Below are positions 57,712-64,000 of a stretch of 64,000 nucleotides of DNA, in pieces (position 1 is the first letter of the stretch; each line of letters begins with the position of its first letter). Location of the stretch: positions 3,472,001 through 3,536,000 of the forward strand of contig NZ_CP120983.1 of assembly GCF_030719215.1 (NCBI RefSeq), read 5' to 3'. The stretch is from Streptomyces sp. Alt3. GTDB lineage: Bacteria > Actinomycetota > Actinomycetes > Streptomycetales > Streptomycetaceae. The notes beneath the pieces were generated by a model. The model saw only the letters and a program-made list of their open reading frames with translations, was not told the DNA's origin and searched no databases. A program made the position numbers and the translations under genes.

Positions 57712-58878
57712 TCAGTACGACTTCGGCAGGCCCAGGGTCTGGTGGGAGACGTAGTTGAGGATCATTTCCCGGCTGACGGGCGCGATACGGGAGACACGCG
57801 CGGCGGTGATCAGGGAGGCGAGCCCGTACTCGCGGGTGAGGCCGTTCCCGCCGAGGGTGTGGACGGCCTGGTCGACGGCCCTGACGCAGGCCTCCGCGGC
57901 GGCGTACTTCGCCATGTTGGCCGCCTCCCCCGCGCCGATGTCGTCGCCGTCGTCGTAGAGCCTCGCGGCCTTCTGCATCATCAGCCGGGCGAGTTCGAGC
58001 TCGATGTGCGCCTGGGCGAGCGGGTGGGCGATGGCCTGGTGGGAGCCGATGGGCGCGCCCTTCCAGACGGTGCGGGTCCTCGCGTAGTCCACGGCCTTGT
58101 CGACGGCGTAGCGGCCCATGCCGATGGAGAAGGCGGCGCCCATGATGCGTTCCGGGTTCAGCCCGGCGAAGAGCTGGAGCAGCCCGGTGTCCGCCTCCTC
58201 ACCGACGAGGGCGCCTGCGGGCAGCCGTACGTCGTCGAGGACCAGCTCGAACTGCTTCTCGGCCGCCTGGAGTTCCATGTCGATCGGGGTGCGGGTGAAG
58301 CCGGGGGTGTCACGGGGGACGATGAACAGGCAGGGCTTGAGGTTGCCGGACCTGGCGTCCTCGGTGCGGCCGACGATCAGTGTGGCGTCGGAGATGTCGA
58401 CGCCGGATATGAAGACCTTGCGACCGGTGAGGACCCAGTCCCCGCCGTCGCGGCGGGCCGTCGTGGTGATGCGGTGCGAGTTGGACCCGGCGTCGGGCTC
58501 GGTGATGCCGAACGACATGCTCAGGGAGCCGTCGGAGAGGCCGGGGAGCCAGGCCTGCTTCTGCTCGTCGGTGCCGAAGCGGGCGATGACGGTGCCGCAG
58601 ATCGCCGGGGAGACGACCATCATGAGGAGGGGGCTGCCCGCGGCGCCGAGCTCCTCCAGGACGATGGAGAGTTCGGCCATGCCGCCGCCCCCGCCGCCGT
58701 ACTGCTCGGGGAGGTTGACGCCGAGGTAGCCGAGCTTGCCGGCCTCCTCCCACAGCTCCCGGGGGTGCTCGCCGTCGCGGAACAGGTCGGTGGTGTAGGC
58801 GCGGCCGAAGCGCTTGCCGAGGGCGGCGACGGCGGCGCGGAGGGCCTTGTGCTCTTCGGTTTCGAGGACGGTGCTCAT
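57712..58878 (-). CDS. Acyl-CoA dehydrogenase
   Basis: This 388-residue FAD enzyme has MSFGITEPDAGSNSHRITTTARRDGGDWVLTGRKVFISG (flavin/substrate signature), LGGNGLTREYGLASLITAARVSRI at the C-terminal end, and VNLPEQYGGGGGGMAELSIVLEELG near the start. It makes an alpha,beta-unsaturated acyl-CoA, the substrate form required by methylcrotonyl- or geranyl-type carboxylases. The ATG overlaps the carboxylase alpha stop (ATGA). Confidence 0.93.
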   Translation of the reverse strand: MSTVLETEEHKALRAAVAALGKRFGRAYTTDLFRDGEHPRELWEEAGKLGYLGVNLPEQYGGGGGGMAELSIVLEELGAAGSPLLMMVVSPAICGTVIARFGTDEQKQAWLPGLSDGSLSMSFGITEPDAGSNSHRITTTARRDGGDWVLTGRKVFISGVDISDATLIVGRTEDARSGNLKPCLFIVPRDTPGFTRTPIDMELQAAEKQFELVLDDVRLPAGALVGEEADTGLLQLFAGLNPERIMGAAFSIGMGRYAVDKAVDYARTRTVWKGAPIGSHQAIAHPLAQAHIELELARLMMQKAARLYDDGDDIGAGEAANMAKYAAAEACVRAVDQAVHTLGGNGLTREYGLASLITAARVSRIAPVSREMILNYVSHQTLGLPKSY

Positions 58879-60905
58879 GACGTCGTCTCCTCCTGATGCG
58901 CGGGTGCGTGCGCGGGGGCGTTCGCGGGGTCGCTCTCGGATACGGGCGCGGGATCGTTCGCGGATGCGTCCTGTACTACGGCGAGCAGGGCACCGACCTC
59001 GACCTGGAGTCCGGGGGCGGCGTGGAGCGCGGTGAGCGTGCCGGAGGCGGGGGCCAGGATGCGGTGTTCCATCTTCATCGCCTCCAGCCAGATCAGCGGC
59101 TGCCCGGCCTCGACGGCCGTGCCCGGCGCCAGCCCTTCGGCGAGGCGGACGACGGTGCCGGGCATGGGGGCGAGCAGGGAGCCGGGCTCGGTGCGTTCGG
59201 CGGGGTCGGTGAAGCGGGGCAGTGCGGTGAAGGTGTACGAGCCGGACGAGGTGTCCACATGGGTCCGGTCGCCGTGGACGGTGACGGTGAAGTGCCTTGT
59301 CAGGCCGCCGGTTTCGAGGGTGACCGCGCCGGGGTGTACGGCGACGACCCGCTCGCCCGACCCGGGCACCGGGATGCCGTCCCGGCCGGTGCGGTAGGCG
59401 ATCTCGTACTCGGTGCCGTCGGGCTCGCTCCGGTAGCTCCGGGTCTGCGGCTGCGAGGTGAGGTTGCGCCAGGCCCCGAAGCGGGCCGGGCCCGTGGTGC
59501 TCCCCGCCGGGGAGGGTCCGGCGGCGGCGAGTGCGGCGGCGGTGGCGGCGAGAGTGCGTGCGGAGTCCTCCCCGGGTGCTGCGGTCGTCGTCAGGGCGGC
59601 CAGGTGCCGGTCGTAGAAGCCCGTGTCGAGGCGCTCCGCGACGAAGTCCGGGTGGCGCAGCGAGCGCACGAGGAGTTCCCGGTTGGTGACGGGGCCGTGG
59701 ATGCGGGCGCGTTCCAGGGCGCGGGCGAGGAGGCGGACGGCCTCGGTGCGGGTGGGGGCGTGGGCGATGACCTTGGCGATCATCGGGTCGTAGTGCACGC
59801 CTATCGTGTCGCCGCCCGCGTATCCGGTGTCCAGACGCAGGCCGGGTGCCTCGGGTACGTCGAACGAGAGCAGCGCTCCGGTCTGTGGCCGCCAGTCACG
59901 GGCCGGGTCCTCGGCGTACAGCCGGGCCTCGACGGCGTGACCGTGCGGTTCGGGCGGGGCGGCCGTGGGGAGCGGTCCGCCTTCCGCGACGCGCAGTTGC
60001 AGGGCGACGAGGTCGAGCCCGAACACGGCTTCCGTGACCGGGTGTTCGACCTGGAGCCGGGTGTTCATCTCCAGGAACCAGGGGCGTCCTTCGGCCGACA
60101 CGAGGAACTCGACGGTGCCCGCGCCCCGGTAGCCCACCGCCTGCGCCGCGGCGACCGCCGCGTCGTGCAGGCGGCGGCGCAGTCCGTCGTCGAGTCCGGG
60201 CGCGGGGGCCTCCTCGACGACCTTCTGGTGGCGGCGCTGGAGGGAGCAGTCGCGGGTGCCGAGCGCCCACACCGTGCCCTGCCCGTCGGCCATCACCTGG
60301 ACCTCGACGTGCCGGCCCCGTTCGACGTACGGCTCGGCGAAGACCTCGCCGTCCCCGAAGGCGCTGACGGCCTCGGCGGAAGCGGCGGTCAGCTCCCCGG
60401 GGAGCGAGGCGAGGTCACGCACGATGCGCATCCCGCGCCCTCCCCCGCCGGCCGCCGCCTTGAGCAGCAGCGGCAGATCGGCGGTGGTGGCGCTCCCCGG
60501 GTCGACCGGGGCGAGCAGGGGCACTCCGGCGGCGGCCATCAGCTCCTTGGCCCGGGTCTTGGACGCCATCAGCTCGATGGCCTTGACCGGCGGCCCCACC
60601 CAGAGGAGGCCGGCGTCCTGCACGGCCCGGGCGAATCCGGCGTTCTCGGAGAGGAAGCCGTACCCCGGGTGCACGGCGTCGGCTCCCGCGGCGAGCGCGG
60701 CGGCGACGACGAGGTCGCCGCGGAGGTAGGTGTCGGAGGGCGCGGCGCCCGGCAGACGTACGGCGGTGTCGGCCTCCCGTACGTGCAGGGCGCCGGCGTC
60801 CGCGTCCGAGTACACCGCGACGGTGGCGATGCCCAGATCCCGGCAGGTGCGGAAGATCCGGCAGGCGATCTCGCCCCGGTTGGCGACCAGCAGTGTGGTG
60901 ATCAT
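58875..60905 (-). CDS. Biotin-containing acyl-CoA carboxylase alpha subunit
   Basis: This 676-residue protein has an N-terminal biotin carboxylase (TTLLVANRGEIACRIFRTCRDLG, ATP-grasp loop KAAAGGGGRGMRIV, FLEMNTRLQVEHPVTE). A BT-type linker domain and a C-terminal biotinyl domain with the biotinyl-Lys motif EAMKMEH follow. The final 30 residues are Ala/Pro-rich. The architecture is that of 3-methylcrotonyl- or geranyl-CoA carboxylase alpha subunits. I chose the ATG at 60905 with GTGAGG upstream; a GTG at 60917 overlaps the previous stop and is the alternative. Confidence 0.93.
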   Translation of the reverse strand: MITTLLVANRGEIACRIFRTCRDLGIATVAVYSDADAGALHVREADTAVRLPGAAPSDTYLRGDLVVAAALAAGADAVHPGYGFLSENAGFARAVQDAGLLWVGPPVKAIELMASKTRAKELMAAAGVPLLAPVDPGSATTADLPLLLKAAAGGGGRGMRIVRDLASLPGELTAASAEAVSAFGDGEVFAEPYVERGRHVEVQVMADGQGTVWALGTRDCSLQRRHQKVVEEAPAPGLDDGLRRRLHDAAVAAAQAVGYRGAGTVEFLVSAEGRPWFLEMNTRLQVEHPVTEAVFGLDLVALQLRVAEGGPLPTAAPPEPHGHAVEARLYAEDPARDWRPQTGALLSFDVPEAPGLRLDTGYAGGDTIGVHYDPMIAKVIAHAPTRTEAVRLLARALERARIHGPVTNRELLVRSLRHPDFVAERLDTGFYDRHLAALTTTAAPGEDSARTLAATAAALAAAGPSPAGSTTGPARFGAWRNLTSQPQTRSYRSEPDGTEYEIAYRTGRDGIPVPGSGERVVAVHPGAVTLETGGLTRHFTVTVHGDRTHVDTSSGSYTFTALPRFTDPAERTEPGSLLAPMPGTVVRLAEGLAPGTAVEAGQPLIWLEAMKMEHRILAPASGTLTALHAAPGLQVEVGALLAVVQDASANDPAPVSESDPANAPAHAPAHQEETTS

Positions 60906-60913
60906 CCGATGCC

Positions 60914-62509
60914 TCACATCCGGAAGACGCCGAAGCCGCGCGCGCCTTCGACCGGGGCCGTATGGATCGCGGACAGGCACATCCCGAGGACGGTCCTGGT
61001 GTCGCGGGGGTCGATGACCCCGTCGTCGTACAGCCGCCCCGAGAGGAACATCGGCAGCGACTCGGACTCGATCTGCTGTTCCACCATGGCGCGGAGTCCG
61101 GCGTCGGCCTCGTCGTCGTAGGGCAGCCCCTTGGCGGCGGAGGAGGCGCGGGCGACGATCGAGAGGACGCCGGCGAGCTGCTGGGCCCCCATGACGGCGG
61201 ACTTGCTGCTGGGCCAGGCGAAGAGGAAGCGGGGGTCGTAGGCCCGGCCGCACATGCCGTAGTGCCCGGCGCCGTAGGAGGCGCCCATCAGCACGGAGAG
61301 GTGCGGGACCCGGGAGTTGGACACCGCGTTGATCATCATCGCGCCGTGCTTGATGATGCCGCCCTGCTCGTACTCCTTGCCGACCATGTAGCCGGTGGTG
61401 TTGTGCAGGAAGAGGAGGGGGATGTCGCGCTGGTTGGCGAGCTGGATGAACTGCGCGGCCTTCTGCGACTCCTCGCTGAACAGCACGCCCTGCGCGTTGG
61501 CGAGGATGCCGACGGGATAGCCGTGCAGCCGCGCCCAGCCGGTGACCAGGCTCGTCCCGTAGAGCGGCTTGAAGGCGTCGAAGTCCGAGCCGTCGACCAG
61601 CCGGGCTATGACCTCTCGCGGGTCGAAGGGGACCTTGAGGTCACCGGGCACGATCCCGACGAGTTCGTCCTCGTCGTACTTCGGCGGTTCGGCGGGGCCC
61701 GGATCGGCGTGTGCCTTGCGCCAGTTGAGGCGGGCGACGATCCGACGGGCCTGGCGGAGCGCGTCGTGCTCGTCGAGGGCGTAGTGGTCGGCGAGACCGG
61801 AGGTGCGGGCGTGCATCTCGGCGCCACCGAGGGACTCGTCGTCGCTCTCCTCGCCGGTGGCCATCTTCACCAGGGGCGGGCCGCCGAGGAAGACCTTGGA
61901 CTGCTCCTTGATCATCACGGTGTGGTCGGACATGCCGGGGACGTACGCGCCTCCGGCGGTGGAGTTGCCGAACACCACGGCGACGGTGGGGATCCCGGCG
62001 GCGGACAGCCGGGTGAGGTCGCGGAACAGCGCGCCGCCCGGGATGAAGATCTCCTTCTGGGACGGCAGGTCGGCGCCGCCCGACTCCACGAGGCTGATGC
62101 AGGGCAGCCGGTTGGCGAAGGCGATCTCGTTGGCGCGCAGCGCCTTCTTCAGGGTCCACGGGTTGGAGGCCCCGCCGCGCACGGTCGGGTCGTTGGCGGT
62201 GATCAGGCACTCCACGCCGGACACGGTCCCGATGCCGGTGACGAGCGAGGCTCCCACCGTGTGGTCGCTGCCCCAGGCGGCCAGCGGGGACAGTTCCAGG
62301 AACGGCGTGTCCGGGTCGACCAGCAGCTCGATCCGCTCGCGGGCGAGGAGCTTTCCGCGCCCCCGGTGGCGGGCCACGTACTTCTCGCCGCCGCCGGCGA
62401 GGGCCTTGGCGTGCTCGGTCTCCAGTTCGGCGAGCTTCGCGAGCATCGCCTCGCGGTGGGCGGCGTACTCGGGGCCCGCGGTGTCGAGGGCGGTGGGCAG
62501 GACGGTCAT
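60914..62509 (-). CDS. Acyl-CoA carboxylase beta subunit (carboxyltransferase)
   Basis: This 531-residue carboxyltransferase is of the methylcrotonyl/geranyl-CoA type. It has KLLARERIELLVDPDTPFLELSPLAAWG, LPCISLVESGGADLPSQ, FGNSTAGGAYVPGMSD, SDDESLGGAEMHARTSGLADHYA and HNTTGYMVGKEYEQGGIIKHGAMMINA. It transfers CO2 from biotin to a branched enoyl-CoA. Its ATG overlaps the atuA stop (ATGA), and the alpha-subunit gene follows within 8 bp. Confidence 0.94.
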   Translation of the reverse strand: MTVLPTALDTAGPEYAAHREAMLAKLAELETEHAKALAGGGEKYVARHRGRGKLLARERIELLVDPDTPFLELSPLAAWGSDHTVGASLVTGIGTVSGVECLITANDPTVRGGASNPWTLKKALRANEIAFANRLPCISLVESGGADLPSQKEIFIPGGALFRDLTRLSAAGIPTVAVVFGNSTAGGAYVPGMSDHTVMIKEQSKVFLGGPPLVKMATGEESDDESLGGAEMHARTSGLADHYALDEHDALRQARRIVARLNWRKAHADPGPAEPPKYDEDELVGIVPGDLKVPFDPREVIARLVDGSDFDAFKPLYGTSLVTGWARLHGYPVGILANAQGVLFSEESQKAAQFIQLANQRDIPLLFLHNTTGYMVGKEYEQGGIIKHGAMMINAVSNSRVPHLSVLMGASYGAGHYGMCGRAYDPRFLFAWPSSKSAVMGAQQLAGVLSIVARASSAAKGLPYDDEADAGLRAMVEQQIESESLPMFLSGRLYDDGVIDPRDTRTVLGMCLSAIHTAPVEGARGFGVFRM

Positions 62510-64000
62510 GCGTTCACCTCCGGGTCGGCCGGCAGCTGCACGGGGACGGTGACGTGTCGGGACCGCAGCCACTCCCCCAGCGCCTTGGCCTGCGGGTCGA
62601 AACGTGCCTGCGCGGCGACGCCCTCGCCGAGGAGACCGTGGACGACGAAATTGAGGGCCCGCAGCCGGGGCAGGACATGGCGTACGACGGTGAGCCCGGC
62701 GGTCTCCGGAAGCAGTTCCTGGAATCGGGCGACGGTCAGTTCGTGGGCCAGCCAGCGCCAGGCGTCGTCCGAGCGGACCCACACCCCGACGTTGGCGTCC
62801 CCGCCCTTGTCGCCGCTGCGGGCACCGGCCAGCCGCCCGAGGGGGACGGCACGCGTGGGACCGGCGGGCAGCGGTTCGGGCAGGGCCGGCTCCGCCACCT
62901 CGTCGAGGTCCCTGTACTCCCCGGCCGCCGGTACGGCCTCCCTGGTCCCGTCGGGCAGCACGGCGACGTGCTCGACCTCACCGGCCGGCACGTACGCGGC
63001 CTCGAACACCCCGTAGGGGGCGCCCTTGCCGGGCGGGGCGGTCACATGGAAGCCCGGGTAGCTGCCGAGTGCCAGCTCGACGGCCGCCCCGGACACCGCG
63101 CGGCCGACGGCTTCCGCGTCCGGGTCGCGCACGACGAGCCGGAGCAGGGCGCTGGCCGTCTCCTCGGTGCCGGCGTCGGCCCGGTCGGTGCGGGCGAGCT
63201 CCCACCGCACCTCGGCGGGCTTCGAGCCGGCCCGGTCGAGGGCGTCGGCGAACTGGTCCCGCACGAGACGGGCCTTGGCGTCGATGTCGAGTCCCGTCAG
63301 CACGAAGACGACCTCGTTGCGCCACCCGCCGAGCCGGTTGGTCCCGACCTTGAGCATGGGCGGCGGCGCCTCTCCGCGTACGCCGCCGATCCGTACCCGG
63401 TCGGGCCCGTCCTGCGTGAGCCGTACGGTGTCGAGCCGGGCGGTGACGTCGGGTCCGGCGTAGCGGGCACCGCCGGTCTCGTACAGCAGTTGGGCGGTGA
63501 CGGTGCCGATGTCGACGACGCCGCCCGTCCCCTCGTGCTTGGTGATCACGCTGCTTCCGTCCGCGTGGATCTCGGCGAGCGGGAACCCCGGCCGGCGGAC
63601 GTCGTGGTCGCCGAAGAAGGCGTAGTTGCCGCCGGTGGCCTGGGTCCCGCACTCCAGGACGTGTCCGGCGACGACGGCCCCGGCGAGCGCGTCGTGGTCG
63701 CCGGGCCCCCAGCCGAAGTGGGCGGCGGCGGGACCGGTGACGAGGGCGGCGTCCGTGACCCGCCCGGTGACGACGATGTCGGCCCCGGCGCGCAGACAGG
63801 CGGTGATGCCCGCGCCGCCGAGATAGGCGTTGGCGGTCAGGCAGCCGTCGGGCACGGGGCGGCTGTCGCCCTCGACATGTGCGACGCGCACGGGTATGCC
63901 GGTGCGGTCCGCCAGCTCCCGTACGGCGTCGGCGAGCCCGGCCGGGTTGAGGCCGCCGGCGTTGGTGACGATCTTCACGCCCCGCTCGTGGGCGAGCCCG
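62506..64000 (-). CDS. AtuA family acyclic-terpene-utilisation protein (5' part beyond window)
   Basis: About 498 C-terminal residues are visible; the reading frame continues past the window end. The DUF1446/AtuA core contains IVTNAGGLNPAGLADAVREL, ADIVVTGRVTDAALVTGPAAAHFGW and GHVLECGTQATGGNYAFFGD. A C-terminal AtuA-like ferredoxin-fold region has LGRLAGARSGDKGGDANVGVWVRSDDAWRWL. AtuA is needed for citronellol/geraniol catabolism in Pseudomonas, but its reaction is not known to me. Here it is the first visible gene of a carboxylase operon and overlaps the beta-subunit gene. Confidence 0.9.
   Translation of the reverse strand, partial: GLAHERGVKIVTNAGGLNPAGLADAVRELADRTGIPVRVAHVEGDSRPVPDGCLTANAYLGGAGITACLRAGADIVVTGRVTDAALVTGPAAAHFGWGPGDHDALAGAVVAGHVLECGTQATGGNYAFFGDHDVRRPGFPLAEIHADGSSVITKHEGTGGVVDIGTVTAQLLYETGGARYAGPDVTARLDTVRLTQDGPDRVRIGGVRGEAPPPMLKVGTNRLGGWRNEVVFVLTGLDIDAKARLVRDQFADALDRAGSKPAEVRWELARTDRADAGTEETASALLRLVVRDPDAEAVGRAVSGAAVELALGSYPGFHVTAPPGKGAPYGVFEAAYVPAGEVEHVAVLPDGTREAVPAAGEYRDLDEVAEPALPEPLPAGPTRAVPLGRLAGARSGDKGGDANVGVWVRSDDAWRWLAHELTVARFQELLPETAGLTVVRHVLPRLRALNFVVHGLLGEGVAAQARFDPQAKALGEWLRSRHVTVPVQLPADPEVNA

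Noticed and set aside
60962..63016. Plus-strand open frame of nearly 700 codons opposite the carboxylase genes
   Set aside because: The minus-strand carboxyltransferase and AtuA motifs are unmistakable; the plus frame has none.

Overview
The window is very G+C-rich chromosomal DNA from a Streptomyces (or a very close relative). The evidence is the strong G/C bias at third codon positions, frequent GTG starts, ATGA/GTGA stop-start overlaps, and marker genes typical of the genus: afsK/afsS/afsR, dmdR1, the futalosine menaquinone genes mqnA and mqnC, HtpX with PspAB, and an AtuA/acyl-CoA carboxylase operon. Gene content and order resemble the conserved core arm of the S. coelicolor chromosome as I remember it. 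I see no prophage, insertion sequence, tRNA, rRNA, CRISPR array or biosynthetic gene cluster. It is best described as housekeeping and regulatory core sequence.

Layout. Positions 1-14,000 are a respiration and menaquinone neighbourhood. It holds the start of the nuo operon (nuoA-nuoB-nuoC, minus strand, with a Rex-like operator upstream), a NlpC/P60 cell-wall hydrolase with a possible Crp site, an MptB-like mannosyltransferase, a geranylgeranyl-reductase-type flavoprotein, menG, a DUF3152 metalloprotease, mqnC with a degenerate amidohydrolase-like partner, a receptor-type Ser/Thr kinase, and mqnA. A cold-shock protein and a MerR regulator follow. Positions 15,384-22,678 are the AfsK-AfsR-AfsS locus: afsR, a PHO/AfsR-type direct repeat, the tiny afsS, a Ser/Asp-rich secreted protein, a membrane protein, and an afsK that is broken by a frameshift between its kinase and beta-propeller halves. 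Positions 22,883-30,252 carry a VOC protein, a TetR regulator with DnaA-box-like sites upstream, a PNPOx-like enzyme, htpX-pspAB, a flavin monooxygenase, an MFS transporter and a small membrane protein. Positions 30,315-35,492 are rich in regulators: a GlxA-type activator, an RsbW-like ATPase, an EF-hand protein, a STAS protein, and an ECF sigma factor overlapping an anti-sigma/MDMPI fusion. Positions 35,516-45,802 hold purU, a lipoprotein binding protein, a TQ-motif membrane protein, an HTH/TPR regulator, a prim-pol protein, an ABC transporter, and an alpha/beta-hydrolase that lacks its nucleophile serine. Positions 46,432-48,088 are dmdR1 and a divergent SIS-domain gene with a DasR-type operator in its promoter. 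A PAS protein, an unexplained structured RNA with a 12-codon ORF, an SDR/TetR divergent pair, pdxH and citrate synthase follow. Positions 53,688-54,517 encode two small overlapping genes sharing a Gly/Ser/Gln motif. Positions 54,763-64,000 are a minus-strand catabolic operon: atuA (cut by the window end), acyl-CoA carboxylase beta, carboxylase alpha, acyl-CoA dehydrogenase, acyl-CoA ligase, enoyl-CoA hydratase and a TetR regulator.

How the genes fit together. The first block makes and reduces menaquinone and uses it in complex I. The afs block is a Ser/Thr-kinase to SARP-regulator to small-activator cascade for secondary metabolism. The dmdR1 and DasR-site region links iron and aminosugar control. 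The final operon probably activates, dehydrogenates and carboxylates a methyl-branched or terpenoid acid. The least explained signals are the structured RNA at about 49,747-49,999, the frameshifted afsK, the motif-sharing DUF6232 pair and the nucleophile-less hydrolase.
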